From Enterobacter bugandensis (GTDB lineage: Bacteria; Pseudomonadota; Gammaproteobacteria; Enterobacterales; Enterobacteriaceae), in NCBI RefSeq assembly GCF_900324475.1, contig NZ_LT992502.1, positions 1,488,001 through 1,552,000 of the forward strand: a stretch of 64,000 nt of DNA. The letters run 5' to 3'. How positions within the stretch are numbered: the first letter of the stretch is position 1; each line of letters begins with the position of its first letter. The notes under the pieces were generated by a model. The model did not search any database, was not told the DNA's origin, and saw only the letters and a program-made list of their open reading frames with translations. Shown one piece after another: positions 25,748 to 35,891 of this stretch. The position numbers were made by a program, and so were the translations under genes.

Positions 25748-27286
25748 ATGGTTACATTTGTAGCGCGTAGATGGTTGTTAGCCGCGAGCGTGACGGCAGC
25801 CCTGGCCGCTGCCCCCGCGTTCGCCGCCAAAGACGTGGTGGTTGCCGTCGGCTCCAACTTCACCACGCTCGATCCGTACGACGCCAACGACACGCTCTCC
25901 CAGGCGGTGGCGAAATCGTTCTATCAGGGGCTGTTTGGTCTCGACAGAGAGATGAAGCTGAAAAATGTGCTGGCGGAGGGGTACACCGTATCCGACGACG
26001 GGCTGGTCTATACCATCAAGCTCCGTTCCGGCGTGAAGTTCCAGGACGGGACTGATTTCAATGCGGAGGCGGTAAAGGTCAACCTCGACCGTGCCAGCAA
26101 TCCTGAAAACAGCCTCAAGCGCTATAACCTGTATAAAAATATCGCCAGCACCGAGGTAGTCGACCCGGCAACGGTAAAAATCACCCTGAAAGAGCCATTC
26201 TCCGCGTTTATCAATATTCTGGCGCATCCGGCGACGGCGATGATCTCACCCGCCGCGCTGAAAAAGTACGGTAAAGAGATCGGCTTCCACCCGGTGGGAA
26301 CCGGTCCGTACGAGCTGCTCACCTGGAACCAGACCGATTTTGTGAAGGTGAAAAAATTCGCGGGATACTGGCAGCAGGGTCTGCCGAAGCTGGACACCAT
26401 CACCTGGCGTCCGGTGGTGGATAACAACACCCGCGCGGCAATGCTGCAAACCGGCGAGGCGCAGTTTGCCTTCCCCATCCCGTATGAGCAGGCCGCCATT
26501 CTGCAGAAAAACAGCAAGCTGGAGCTGGTTGCCAGCCCGTCTATCATGCAGCGCTACATCAGCATGAACGTCACGCAGAAGCCGTTCGATAACCCGAAGG
26601 TGCGTGAAGCCATCAACTATGCCATCAACCGTCAGGCGCTGGTGAAGGTCGCTTTTGCGGGTTATGCCACCCCGGCCACCGGCGTGCTACCGCCGTCTAT
26701 TGCGTATGCGCAAAGCTATCAGCCGTGGCCGTACGATCCGGCCAAAGCGCGCGAGCTGCTGAAAGAGGCGGGTTTCCCGAACGGCTTCAGCACCACGCTG
26801 TGGTCGTCGCACAATCACAGCACCGCCCAGAAGGTGCTGCAGTTCACCCAGCAGCAGCTGGCGCAGGTCGGCATTAAGGCGCAGGTCACCGCGATGGATG
26901 CCGGGCAGCGTGCGGCAGAAGTGGAGGGGAAAGGGCAGAAAGAGAGCGGCGTGCGGATGTTCTACACCGGCTGGACGGCCTCGACCGGTGAAGCCGACTG
27001 GGCGCTGTCGCCGCTGTTCGCCTCGCAGAACTGGCCGCCAACCCTGTTCAACACCGCGTTTTACAGCAATCCGCAGGTGGACAAAGACCTGGCCGATGCC
27101 CTGAAAACCACCAAACCGGATGAGAAAGCCCGCCTCTACAAGGACGCGCAGGACATTATCTGGAAAGAGTCGCCGTGGGTACCGCTGGTGGTGGAGAAAC
27201 TGGTCTCAGCCCATAACAAAGCGCTGACCGGGTTCTACATCATGCCGGACACCGGCTTTAGCTTTGACGATGCGGATTTAAAATAA
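25748..27286 (+). CDS. gsiB: glutathione-binding periplasmic protein GsiB
   Basis: 512-residue solute-binding protein of the peptide/nickel family. The signal peptide (about 1-26) ends PAFA-AKD. The family 5 signature lies at [41 protein letters not shown]. It delivers glutathione to GsiC-GsiD. AGGAG precedes the ATG. It is third in the iaaA-gsiABCD operon. Confidence 0.96.
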   Translation: MVTFVARRWLLAASVTAALAAAPAFAAKDVVVAVGSNFTTLDPYDANDTLSQAVAKSFYQGLFGLDREMKLKNVLAEGYTVSDDGLVYTIKLRSGVKFQDGTDFNAEAVKVNLDRASNPENSLKRYNLYKNIASTEVVDPATVKITLKEPFSAFINILAHPATAMISPAALKKYGKEIGFHPVGTGPYELLTWNQTDFVKVKKFAGYWQQGLPKLDTITWRPVVDNNTRAAMLQTGEAQFAFPIPYEQAAILQKNSKLELVASPSIMQRYISMNVTQKPFDNPKVREAINYAINRQALVKVAFAGYATPATGVLPPSIAYAQSYQPWPYDPAKARELLKEAGFPNGFSTTLWSSHNHSTAQKVLQFTQQQLAQVGIKAQVTAMDAGQRAAEVEGKGQKESGVRMFYTGWTASTGEADWALSPLFASQNWPPTLFNTAFYSNPQVDKDLADALKTTKPDEKARLYKDAQDIIWKESPWVPLVVEKLVSAHNKALTGFYIMPDTGFSFDDADLK

Positions 27287-27291
27287 ACCTC

Positions 27292-28210
27292 ATGCTGAAT
27301 TATGTTTGTAAACGTCTGCTGGGGCTTATCCCGACGCTACTGATAGTGGCGGTGCTGGTGTTTTTGTTTGTCCATATGCTGCCGGGCGATCCGGCGCGTC
27401 TGGTAGCCGGGCCCGAAGCGGATGCCACCGTCATTGAGCTGGTGCGTAAACAGCTGGGCCTCGACCAGCCGCTGTATATGCAGTTTCTGCACTATATGTG
27501 TAACGTTCTGCAGGGCGATTTTGGTATCTCGATGGTGTCGAGGCGTCCGGTGTCGGAGGAGATTGCCAGCCGCTTTATGCCCACGTTCTGGCTAACGATT
27601 GCCAGCATGGGCTGGGCGGTGGCGTTTGGGCTGGGCGCGGGGATTATTGCGGCCGTCTGGCGCAACCGCTGGCCGGACAAGCTCGGCATGGCCCTGGCGG
27701 TGACCGGCATCTCCTTCCCGGCATTCGCGCTGGGGATGCTGCTGATGCAAATCTTTTCCGTTGAACTGGGCTGGCTGCCGACCGTCGGGGCCGATACCTG
27801 GAAGCATTACATTCTGCCCTCCATGACGCTGGGCGCTGCCGTGTCGGCGGTGATGGCCCGCTTTACCCGCGCCTCGTTCGTGGACGTGCTGAGCGAAGAT
27901 TATATCCGCACCGCGCGGGCGAAAGGGGTCAGCGAGAAGTGGGTCATTCTCAAGCACGGGTTCCGCAATGCGATGATCCCGGTGGTGACGATGATGGGGC
28001 TACAGTTTGGTTTCCTGCTGGGTGGCTCTATCGTCGTGGAAAAGGTCTTCAACTGGCCGGGGCTGGGGCGCCTGCTGGTCGACCGTCGAGATGCGCGACT
28101 ACCCGGTGATTCAGGCAGAAGTCCTGCTTTTCTCGCTGGAGTTTATTCTTATCAACTTAGTGGTGGACGTGCTCTACGCCGCCATTAACCCGGCCATCAG
28201 GTATAAGTAA
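27292..28210 (+). pseudogene. gsiC: glutathione ABC transporter permease GsiC, frameshifted
   Basis: The frame opening at 27292 codes for a GsiC permease up to GLGRLLVD (codon at 28081), then runs into unrelated residues and stops at 28188 (298 aa). The expected tail [41 protein letters not shown] continues in the +1 frame from 28085 to 28210. The locus is 919 bases, two short of the 921 needed for the 306 residues of E. coli GsiC, so two bases are missing near 28081-28087. The product would lose its last membrane helix. Either a real mutation inactivating glutathione import or a sequencing error; the downstream frame is perfectly preserved. Confidence 0.88.
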
Positions 28211-28211
28211 G

Positions 28212-29123
28212 ATGCGATTGTTGAACTGGCGGCGTCAGGCCGTTTTGAACGCGATGCCGGGGCTGAAACCGGAGCATGTCCGCACCCCGTGGTCCGAATT
28301 CTGGCGACGTTTTCGCCGTCAGCCGGTCGCAATGGCGGCGGGGCTGTTCGTGCTGGTGCTGATTGCCGTGGCGGTCGTTGCGCCGTGGATAGCGCCGTTT
28401 GATGCGGAAAACTACTTTGACTACGACCGTCTGAACGACGGCCCCTCAATGCTGCACTGGTTCGGCGTGGACTCGCTTGGCCGCGATATCTTCAGCCGCG
28501 TGCTGGTGGGGGCGCAAATTTCTCTCGCCGCCGGGGTAGTCGCGGTGCTGATCGGCGCAGCTATCGGTACCGTGCTGGGGCTCGTCGCCGGGTATTATGA
28601 AGGCTGGTGGGACCGCATCATCATGCGCATCTGCGACGTGCTGTTTGCTTTCCCCGGCATTCTGCTGGCGATTGCCGTTGTCGCCATTATGGGCAGCGGC
28701 ATGGCCAACGTCATTATCGCGGTGGCGGTCTTTTCGATTCCGGCCTTTGCCCGCCTGGTGCGCGGCAACACGCTGGTGCTGAAACAGCAGACGTTTATTG
28801 AATCCGCCCGCAGCATGGGAGCCAGCGATACCACCATTCTGTTCAGCCATATTCTGCCCGGGACGGTGTCGTCCATCGTAGTCTATTTCACCATGCGTAT
28901 CGGCGTGTCGATTATTTCGGCGGCCAGCCTGTCGTTTCTGGGCTTAGGCGCGCAGCCTCCGACACCGGAATGGGGCGCGATGCTGAACGAGGCGAGGGCG
29001 GATATGGTGATTGCGCCACACGTGGCGATTTTCCCGAGCCTGGCTATTTTTCTGACCGTGCTGGCGTTTAATTTGCTGGGGGATGGGCTGCGCGACGCGC
29101 TGGATCCGAGGATTAAAGGGTAG
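28212..29123 (+). CDS. gsiD: glutathione ABC transporter permease GsiD
   Basis: 303-residue inner-membrane permease with about six helices and the binding-protein-dependent transport loop [21 protein letters not shown] that contacts GsiA. It partners GsiC. It begins one base after the stop of the restored gsiC frame, so translational coupling would be disturbed by the gsiC frameshift. Length equals E. coli GsiD. Confidence 0.95.
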   Translation: MRLLNWRRQAVLNAMPGLKPEHVRTPWSEFWRRFRRQPVAMAAGLFVLVLIAVAVVAPWIAPFDAENYFDYDRLNDGPSMLHWFGVDSLGRDIFSRVLVGAQISLAAGVVAVLIGAAIGTVLGLVAGYYEGWWDRIIMRICDVLFAFPGILLAIAVVAIMGSGMANVIIAVAVFSIPAFARLVRGNTLVLKQQTFIESARSMGASDTTILFSHILPGTVSSIVVYFTMRIGVSIISAASLSFLGLGAQPPTPEWGAMLNEARADMVIAPHVAIFPSLAIFLTVLAFNLLGDGLRDALDPRIKG

Positions 29124-29135
29124 TGCAGTGAAATG

Positions 29136-29167
29136 TGCCGGGTGGCGGCTACGCCTTACCCGGCCTG
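29136..29167. repeat. REP element after gsiD
   Basis: GCCGGGTGGCGGCTACGCC followed by TTACCCGGC forms a REP palindrome between gsiD and the convergent rimO. Confidence 0.88.
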
Positions 29168-29186
29168 TAAAAGATGTGCAGTGAGA

Positions 29187-30512
29187 TTAAACCCGGCTAC
29201 CCCACAGGTCATACTCGTCCGCGTTTTCAACTTTGACGCGAATAATATCACCCGGCTTAACGTTGGTTTCGCCGTTCAGGTACACCGCGCCGTCGATTTC
29301 AGGGGCGTCCGCCATGCTACGGCCAATCGCGCCTTCTTCGTCCACTTCGTCGATGATAACCATGATCTCGCGGCCCACTTTCTCCTGCAGACGTTCAGCA
29401 GAGATCTGCTGCTGCAGCTGCATGAAGCGGTTCCAGCGCTCTTCCTTAACCTCTTCCGGCACCTGATCCGCCAGCTCGTTGGCGGTTGCGCCTTCCACCG
29501 GGCTGTACTTGAAGCAGCCGACGCGGTCCAGACGGGCTTCTTTCAGGAAGTCGAGCAGCATCTGGAAGTCTTCTTCGGTTTCACCCGGGAAGCCGACGAT
29601 AAAGGTGGAGCGCAGGGTCAGATCCGGACAGATTTCACGCCACTGCTTGATGCGCGCCAGCTGGCGGTCAACGGAGCCAGGGCGTTTCATCAGCTTCAGG
29701 ATACGCGGGCTGGCGTGCTGCAGCGGGATGTCCAGGTACGGCAGAATTTTGCCTTCCGCCATCAGCGGGATCACGTCGTCAACGTGCGGGTACGGGTAGA
29801 CGTAGTGCAGACGCGTCCAGATACCGAGTTTGGACAGCTGCTCGCACAGGCCCACCATGCTGGTTTTCACCGGCTCGCCGTTGTGGAAACCGGAGCGGTG
29901 TTTAACGTCTACGCCGTAAGCCGAGGTGTCCTGGGAAATCACCAGCAGCTCCTTCACGCCCGCATCGGCCAGACGTTTGGCTTCCGCCAGCACTTCGCCA
30001 ATCGGACGGCTCACCAGATCGCCACGCATCGACGGGATGATGCAGAAGGTGCAGCGATGGTTGCAGCCTTCAGAAATTTTCAGGTAGGCGTAGTGACGCG
30101 GCGTCAGCTTTACGCCCTGTTCCGGCACCAGGCTCAGGAACGGGTTGTGCTTTGGTTTTGGCACGTAGTGATGAACATGTTCCAGCACCTGCTCGTAGCT
30201 GTGCGGGCCGGTGATCTCCAGCACCTTTGGGTGCACCTCGCGGATTTGGTCCACTTTCGCGCCCAGGCAGCCGGTAACAATCACTTTGCCGTTTTCGGTC
30301 AGCGCTTCACCGATGGCTTCCAGTGACTCCTGGACCGCGCTGTCGATAAACCCGCAGGTGTTAACGATCACCATATCGGCGTTGTCGTAGCTTGGCACCA
30401 CGTCATAGCCTTCGGTGCGCAGTTCGGTCAGGATGCGTTCGGAATCCACCAGGTTTTTCGGGCAGCCCAGGGAGACGAAGCCGATTTTCGGCTGGTGCGT
30501 AACATTGCTCAT
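29187..30512 (-). CDS. rimO: ribosomal protein uS12 methylthiotransferase RimO
   Basis: 441-residue radical SAM methylthiotransferase modifying an Asp of ribosomal protein S12. An N-terminal UPF0004 domain with three cluster Cys ([21 protein letters not shown]), the radical SAM motif CNHRCTFC near residue 150 and a C-terminal TRAM domain ([24 protein letters not shown]) are all present. Monocistronic; its start is divergent from bssR. Confidence 0.96.
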   Translation of the reverse strand: MSNVTHQPKIGFVSLGCPKNLVDSERILTELRTEGYDVVPSYDNADMVIVNTCGFIDSAVQESLEAIGEALTENGKVIVTGCLGAKVDQIREVHPKVLEITGPHSYEQVLEHVHHYVPKPKHNPFLSLVPEQGVKLTPRHYAYLKISEGCNHRCTFCIIPSMRGDLVSRPIGEVLAEAKRLADAGVKELLVISQDTSAYGVDVKHRSGFHNGEPVKTSMVGLCEQLSKLGIWTRLHYVYPYPHVDDVIPLMAEGKILPYLDIPLQHASPRILKLMKRPGSVDRQLARIKQWREICPDLTLRSTFIVGFPGETEEDFQMLLDFLKEARLDRVGCFKYSPVEGATANELADQVPEEVKEERWNRFMQLQQQISAERLQEKVGREIMVIIDEVDEEGAIGRSMADAPEIDGAVYLNGETNVKPGDIIRVKVENADEYDLWGSRV

Positions 30513-30728
30513 AGGTTAAAAATTCATCAATTATGGAGTTATCAGGGCGGGATTTTACAGCGTATCGCGGGGGATTTATACACTCTTTGCAAGGCGGATG
30601 CGCCAGGCCGAGGTTGTAACATTGTAAATAATGTTAATCAGTTAAGAATAATTGATCTCAGGCATTAAACTGTACAAAAAATGACCTTATTCTGAATGTG
30701 CAACATGGCTGACAGAGGAGGAAATAGC

Positions 30729-31112
30729 ATGTCCGTTGACAGACTGAAACGCGATCTGCTTAACAAGCTGATCAACGCCCGAATCGACCTGGCCGCCTAT
30801 CTGCAGCTCAGGAAGGCAAAGGGCTATATGTCAGTCAGCGAAAGCGAACATCTGCGTGATAATCTGTTTGAACTGTGTAATTTCATGCGTGAAAAAGCAC
30901 CGACCCTGAAGGCGGAATACGATGAATGCGAGCTGATGGCGCTGCGTCGCGCCGCTGAGGTGCTCTCCATTGCAGGGGTATGTTTGATGAACGGACGCCA
31001 CGACTGCCCAAATTTTATCGCTGTTAACGCGGAGAAGCTTGAAAACTGCCTGACAACGCTCTCTCTTTGCATCATGTGTCTTAACAAGCACGAGACGCTT
31101 GCACAACACTGA
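30729..31112 (+). CDS. bssR: biofilm regulator BssR (YliH)
   Basis: 127-residue small cytoplasmic protein, same length as E. coli BssR, which affects biofilm formation through indole and catabolite signalling; it has no recognised DNA-binding domain. Strongly conserved segments are YLQLRKAKGYMSVSESEHLRDN and CLMNGRHDCPNFIAVNAEKLENCL. The ATG at 30729 follows a perfect AGGAGG at six bases. Confidence 0.9.
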   Translation: MSVDRLKRDLLNKLINARIDLAAYLQLRKAKGYMSVSESEHLRDNLFELCNFMREKAPTLKAEYDECELMALRRAAEVLSIAGVCLMNGRHDCPNFIAVNAEKLENCLTTLSLCIMCLNKHETLAQH

Positions 31113-31116
31113 GTTC

Positions 31117-31136
31117 GGGGGGAGGCAACTCCCCCC
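31117..31136 (+). terminator. hairpin after bssR
   Basis: GGGGGGAG pairs with CTCCCCCC around GCAA. The T-rich stretch follows about ten bases later, so the terminator is imperfect. Confidence 0.6.
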
Positions 31137-31220
31137 ATCTGATTAAGCTTTTGTAAAAGTGGTAACGCGCCCGGAGGTAATGGCTAATCTTTATGCCATA
31201 TGCCGAAAAAGGAGCGCTTT

Positions 31221-32339
31221 ATGCCTCGATCCTCGTTGATTTTCCTGCCTGCATTGTTCATTCCGTTTTCGCTTCTTGCTGCGCCAGAGGCGGTAAAGGT
31301 TGAGGTGCTGCAAAACCGACTCGATCACCCCTGGTCGATGGCGTTCCTGCCGGGTAATGACGGTTTACTGGTCACTCTTAAGGGCGGGCAGCTCAAGCGC
31401 TGGCAGGCCGGGAAAGGACTTTCCGATCCCATTGTCGGCGTGCCGAAGGTGTGGGCGAACGGCCAGGGAGGACTGCTGGACGTGGTGCTGGCGCCTGATT
31501 TTGAAAAGTCGCGCCGCGTCTGGCTGAGCTACGCCGAAGCCGGGCGTGACGGCAAGGCCGGAACGGCGGTGGGCTATGGTCGCCTGAGCGACGATCTTTC
31601 CCGCATCGAGGGATTCCAGGTGGTGTTCCGCCAGATGCCGAAACTCTCAACCGGTAACCATTTTGGTGGGCGACTGGTGTTCGACGGCAAAGGGTATCTC
31701 TTTATTGGACTCGGTGAGAACAATCAGCGCCCGACGGCGCAGGATCTGGACAAGCTGCAGGGTAAAGTGGTGCGCCTCACCGAAGACGGTAAAGTGCCGC
31801 CGGATAACCCCTTTGTGAACACCTCCGGCGCGCGGCCGGAAATTTGGTCCTATGGCATTCGTAACCCGCAGGGGATGGCGATGAACCCGTGGAGCGACAC
31901 GCTGTGGCTGAACGAGCACGGCCCGCGCGGCGGGGATGAAATCAACATCCCGGAGAAGGGCAAAAATTACGGCTGGCCGCTGGCAACGCACGGCATTAAC
32001 TACAGCGGGCTGAAAATCCCGGAGGCCAAAGGCGAGCACGTTGAGGGAGCCGAAAAGCCGCTGTTTGTCTGGAAAGTGTCGCCCGCGGTCAGCGGCATGG
32101 CGTTCTATAATAGCGATGTGTTCCCGCAGTGGAAAAACAAGCTGTTTATTGGGGCGCTGAAGGAAAAGGACGTTATCGTGCTGAGCGTGGACGGCAATAA
32201 GGTGACGGAGGACGGGCGGATCCTGGGCGACCGGGAGCAACGTATTCGCGACGTGCGGGTGGGGCCGGATGGCTATCTGTATGTCCTGACCGACGAAACG
32301 GACGGGCAGCTGTTAAAAGTCAGCCCGTCCGGTGCGTAA
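31221..32339 (+). CDS. yliI: PQQ-dependent aldose sugar dehydrogenase YliI
   Basis: 372-residue soluble glucose dehydrogenase-like six-bladed propeller. The signal peptide (about 1-21) ends LLAAPEA. LDHPWSMAFLPG, STGNHFGGRLVFDGKGYLFIGLGE, SYGIRNPQGMAMNP and WLNEHGPRGGDEIN are the PQQ/calcium-site segments of the family. It oxidises aldose sugars in the periplasm when PQQ is available. The ATG at 31221 has AGGAG upstream. Its stop abuts that of gstB. Confidence 0.94.
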   Translation: MPRSSLIFLPALFIPFSLLAAPEAVKVEVLQNRLDHPWSMAFLPGNDGLLVTLKGGQLKRWQAGKGLSDPIVGVPKVWANGQGGLLDVVLAPDFEKSRRVWLSYAEAGRDGKAGTAVGYGRLSDDLSRIEGFQVVFRQMPKLSTGNHFGGRLVFDGKGYLFIGLGENNQRPTAQDLDKLQGKVVRLTEDGKVPPDNPFVNTSGARPEIWSYGIRNPQGMAMNPWSDTLWLNEHGPRGGDEINIPEKGKNYGWPLATHGINYSGLKIPEAKGEHVEGAEKPLFVWKVSPAVSGMAFYNSDVFPQWKNKLFIGALKEKDVIVLSVDGNKVTEDGRILGDREQRIRDVRVGPDGYLYVLTDETDGQLLKVSPSGA

Positions 32340-32966
32340 TCAGGTGACCGGGATCATCACCACGTTACGGTACGCCGGGCGCTCGCCAAGCTGCTTAAGC
32401 CAGCGGTCAAGGTTCGGGCGCGGCGTCCATTTCAGACCGAGGTTGGTCAGGTTCCAGACGAACGGCGCTACGGCAATGTCCCCCACGCCGAACGTATCGC
32501 CGGAGAACCAGGCGTGCTTCGCCAGCTCATCGTCCATCATCGCAAACAGGTTTTCGCAGGCATCCTGCGCGGCATGAATGGCGGGGTAGTCGCGCTCGGC
32601 TTCAGGGGTTCTCACCAGCCCCATCAGGATCACGCGGTGAACGGGAGAGAGCGTCTGATTTGCCCAGTCCATCCACTTCTCACCCTGCGCGCGCTGCGCC
32701 GGGTTTTCAACCCACAGGCGGCCAAGACCGTACTGGGCGGCGAGGTAACGCACAATGGTGTTGGACTCCCAAAGCGTTGCGTCTGTTTCGTCATCGCGCA
32801 GCAGCGGCACCAGGCCGTTCGGGTTCATCGCCAGATAGTCGGCCTCTTTGTTCACGCCGAACGACATGCCAGCCATGATTTGGTTAAACGGTAAATCCAG
32901 TTCCTCCAGCGTCCAGAGCACTTTCTTCACGTTGGTTGAATTATTCCTGCCCCACAGCGTAATCAT
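32340..32966 (-). CDS. gstB: glutathione S-transferase GstB
   Basis: 208-residue cytosolic glutathione transferase. The thioredoxin-like N-terminal domain (1-80) contains [19 protein letters not shown] and the [10 protein letters not shown] glutathione-binding segment; an all-helical C-terminal domain follows. E. coli GstB acts on bromoacetate-type electrophiles. Convergent with yliI, with stop codons touching. Confidence 0.94.
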   Translation of the reverse strand: MITLWGRNNSTNVKKVLWTLEELDLPFNQIMAGMSFGVNKEADYLAMNPNGLVPLLRDDETDATLWESNTIVRYLAAQYGLGRLWVENPAQRAQGEKWMDWANQTLSPVHRVILMGLVRTPEAERDYPAIHAAQDACENLFAMMDDELAKHAWFSGDTFGVGDIAVAPFVWNLTNLGLKWTPRPNLDRWLKQLGERPAYRNVVMIPVT

Positions 32967-33206
32967 ATTTACTCCTGATGAGTGTGAATCCGGGTCGGCT
33001 TTTTGCCATGGTGAGATAAACCTAACAATTACGCAACAGAAGACAAAAAAATCGCCTGAATCAAAGCGTAAATGAATGTTATTGCATAAACTTTAATAAC
33101 TTTACCCTCGTTGGGTTTCTTTAACCGTTTTAGTGCGCTATTACTCATCGCTTCTTGCGACACGGTGATGTGACGTAATTTTTGAATGGACACTCGGGTG
33201 GCATTT

Positions 33207-34412
33207 ATGACGCGAAAAATGACTTCTCTGCGCAGCCTGGCGGCAGGCTCTGCGCTTCTTTTCCTGTTTGCACCAACACTCTACGCGGCTGAACAGGCTG
33301 CGCCCGAAGCGCCGCCTGTGGACGCGCGCGCCTGGATACTGATGGACTATTCCAGCGGTAAGGTGCTGGCGGAAGGCAATGCGGATGAGAAACTCGATCC
33401 GGCCAGCCTGACCAAAATCATGACCAGCTATGTGGTCGGGCAGGCGTTAAAAGCGGGCAAGATCAAGCTGGACGATATGGTCACCATCGGGAAGGATGCC
33501 TGGGCGACCGGCAACCCGGCGCTGCGGGGCTCGTCGGTGATGTTCCTGAAGCCTGGCGATCAGGTCTCCGTCTCCGATCTGAACAAAGGGGTAATCATTC
33601 AGTCGGGAAATGATGCCTGTATCGCGCTGGCCGACTACGTTGCCGGCAGTCAGGATTCTTTCATTGGTTTGATGAATGGCTATGCGCAAAAGCTCGGCTT
33701 AACCAACACCACCTTCAAAACGGTCCACGGCCTGGATGCGCCGGGACAGTTCAGTACCGCGCGCGACATGGCGCTGCTGGGAAAAGCGCTGATCCACGAC
33801 GTGCCGGATGAATACGCCATCCACAAAGAGAAAGAGTTTACCTTCAACAAAATTCGCCAGCCGAACCGCAACCGCCTGCTGTGGAGCAGCAACGTTAACG
33901 TGGACGGAATGAAGACCGGCACTACGGCCGGCGCGGGCTACAACCTGGTGGCCTCCGCGACGCAGGGCGACATGCGCCTGATCTCGGTGGTGCTGGGCAC
34001 CAAAACTGACCGCATCCGCTTTAACGAGTCAGAAAAACTGCTGACCTGGGGCTTCCGCTTCTATGAAACCGTGACGCCGATTAAACCGGATGCCACGTTC
34101 GTCAGCCAGCGCGTCTGGTTTGGTGACAAGAGCGAGGTGAATCTGGGGGCGGGTGAGGCCGGTTCCGTGACCATTCCACGCGGTCAGCTGAAAAACCTGA
34201 AAGCAAGCTATACCCTGACCGACCCGCAGCTCACCGCGCCGCTGAAAAAAGGCCAGGTAGTCGGGACGATTGATTTCCAGCTAAACGGTAAGTCGATTGA
34301 ACAGCGTCCGCTGATTGTGATGGAAGCGGTGGAAGAGGGCGGCTTCTTCAGCCGGATGTGGGATTTCGTGTTGATGAAATTCCATAGCTGGTTTGGCAGC
34401 TGGTTTAGTTAA
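33207..34412 (+). CDS. dacC: D-alanyl-D-alanine carboxypeptidase DacC (PBP6a)
   Basis: 401-residue penicillin-binding protein trimming the terminal D-Ala of peptidoglycan stem peptides. A signal peptide (about 1-28) is followed by the S11 peptidase domain with SLTK (nucleophile Ser), SGN and KTG motifs, a PBP5-type C-terminal domain (about 290-380), and an amphipathic membrane-anchoring tail ending HSWFGSWFS. The ATG at 33207 is closest to E. coli; earlier in-frame codons are not conserved. Confidence 0.96.
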   Translation: MTRKMTSLRSLAAGSALLFLFAPTLYAAEQAAPEAPPVDARAWILMDYSSGKVLAEGNADEKLDPASLTKIMTSYVVGQALKAGKIKLDDMVTIGKDAWATGNPALRGSSVMFLKPGDQVSVSDLNKGVIIQSGNDACIALADYVAGSQDSFIGLMNGYAQKLGLTNTTFKTVHGLDAPGQFSTARDMALLGKALIHDVPDEYAIHKEKEFTFNKIRQPNRNRLLWSSNVNVDGMKTGTTAGAGYNLVASATQGDMRLISVVLGTKTDRIRFNESEKLLTWGFRFYETVTPIKPDATFVSQRVWFGDKSEVNLGAGEAGSVTIPRGQLKNLKASYTLTDPQLTAPLKKGQVVGTIDFQLNGKSIEQRPLIVMEAVEEGGFFSRMWDFVLMKFHSWFGSWFS

Positions 34413-34417
34413 GTTTT

Positions 34418-34447
34418 ATGCCGGGTGGCGCTGCGCTTACCCGGCAT
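34418..34447. repeat. REP element between dacC and deoR
   Basis: TGCCGGGTGGCGCTGCGC with TTACCCGGCA forms a REP palindrome between convergent genes. Confidence 0.88.
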
Positions 34448-34451
34448 AACC

Positions 34452-35210
34452 TCAATACATCAACTTCACCTGCTGTGCCTTTGCATGGGCCACAATCTCG
34501 TCATCGGGGCGGCAATCGCTGACGATAGCGTCAAACTGCGCCAGCTCGCCCATTCTTGCCGAACGCACCTTGCCAAACTTGCTGTGATCGACCACCAGCA
34601 CATGATACTGCGCGGCATTTAACGCCCAGTGCTTGACCGGCAGCTCCTCCAGATTAAAGCAGGTTGCACCCTGGCGCACGTTCACGCCTGCGGCAGAATA
34701 AAACGCGATGTCCGGGCATAAATTGCTAAGCGTGTCCTGCAGGTTAAGCGGTTTAAAGATGGCGTTGCTGGCGTGAAACTCGCCGCCGCAGAGGATCACC
34801 CGGCACTCGGGTTTCTCCTGAAGCGCCAGAAAGGTGTTCAGGGAGTAGCACACCGCGGTAAAGGGAATACTGCTGTCAATGGCTTCGATAATCCACGGCG
34901 TAGTGGTGCCGCAGTCAAAAAACAGCGTCTGGTGCGGCTGAACCAGCGTAGCCGCAAGGCGCGCGGCTTTGCGCTTCTCTTCAACCAGACGCGTCTTCTG
35001 GTCGCTGATCAGATAATGGCTGGCGCTGCGCGGCTCAAGGACGATGTACCCGCCCAGCAGTACCACGGGGGCGCTGTCGCTGTTCAGATCGCGACGAATG
35101 GTCATCTCTGAGACGCCGAGGAGGTTGGCGGCTTCCTTCAGATGCAGCTTATCGCTGCGCTTCAGCGCCTGCAGCAGCTGAGCAATGCGGTCATCGCGTC
35201 GTGTTTCCAT
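34452..35210 (-). CDS. deoR: deoxyribose operon repressor DeoR
   Basis: 252-residue DeoR-family repressor. The helix-turn-helix KLHLKEAANLLGVSEMTIRRDL lies in the first 55 residues, and the sugar-phosphate-binding domain contains LFFDCGTTTPWI. In E. coli it represses deoCABD and nupG and is relieved by deoxyribose 5-phosphate. Length equals E. coli DeoR. Confidence 0.95.
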   Translation of the reverse strand: METRRDDRIAQLLQALKRSDKLHLKEAANLLGVSEMTIRRDLNSDSAPVVLLGGYIVLEPRSASHYLISDQKTRLVEEKRKAARLAATLVQPHQTLFFDCGTTTPWIIEAIDSSIPFTAVCYSLNTFLALQEKPECRVILCGGEFHASNAIFKPLNLQDTLSNLCPDIAFYSAAGVNVRQGATCFNLEELPVKHWALNAAQYHVLVVDHSKFGKVRSARMGELAQFDAIVSDCRPDDEIVAHAKAQQVKLMY

Positions 35211-35224
35211 AGTTCCTCGGGATA

Positions 35225-35254
35225 AAAAAGTGAGCCCCCGCAGGGCGGGGGCTC
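35225..35254 (-). terminator. rho-independent terminator of ybjG
   Basis: GAGCCCCCGC and GCGGGGGCTC pair around AGG (35232-35254); on the minus strand the stem is followed by CTTTTTT. Confidence 0.92.
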
Positions 35255-35276
35255 AGTGTAACCTGTCCGGTTGGGA

Positions 35277-35884
35277 TTAGTCACGTATCCAGCCCTTACG
35301 GATCGGGATGGCAAAAATGGCGCGATAGAGCGAAGAGAGCCCGCGGTAGAGCGCCTCACCGAAGAGATTCCACAGGATAGCCGCGCTCACGCAGCCAATC
35401 AGCCCCACCAGGAAACCGCCCACCATATCCAGCGGCCAGTGGACGCCAAGATAGACGCGCGACCAGGCGATAGCCACAGCGACCACCATCAGCACCGCAC
35501 CCGACCACAGGCGATGCCAGAACAGGAAAGCCAGCGCGAAAGTGAAGATCACCGTACCGTGATCGCTCGGGAAAGAGTCATCCGGCGCGTGGTGCAGGAA
35601 GGTGTAGCCAATGCGATCGACAAAAGGACGATCGTGCGGGAACGCGTGGCCGAGAAGTAGCTGACCAGCACGCTTACCCCGAGCGCCATCGCGACTTTGA
35701 TCACCAGCTGACGCTGTGCCTTAACCTGGCTGCGCGGCCCCCACAGCCAGAGAATGGCAGCCAGCGCAGGCACGATGCTGATAAGGTCTTTCGCCAGAAA
35801 GGTGGCAAAATCAATCATCCACTCTGGCGAGGCCGGGGTGGCGTTGATCAGATAAAACAGCTGATAATTCAGATTCTCTAGCAT
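35277..35884 (-). pseudogene. ybjG: undecaprenyl-diphosphate phosphatase YbjG, frameshifted
   Basis: A PAP2-type phosphatase recycling the lipid carrier for peptidoglycan. The first half (from 35884, MLENLNYQLFYLINATP) reads to LVSYF, then the frame is lost: TAC TTC TC GGC CAC needs one more base near 35652-35655. With it, the sequence continues LGHAFPHDRPFVDRIG...SFPSDHGTVIFTFA to WIRD at 35277, giving about 202 residues against 198 in E. coli. All catalytic motifs (RP, PSDHG, SRVYLGVHWPLD) lie after the break, so the truncated product would be dead. Sequencing error or recent mutation. Confidence 0.88.
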
Positions 35885-35891
35885 AGCGTAA

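Noticed and set aside
29133..30326. A 397-codon open frame antisense to rimO
   Set aside because: Starts inside the REP element and mirrors rimO codons; not a gene.
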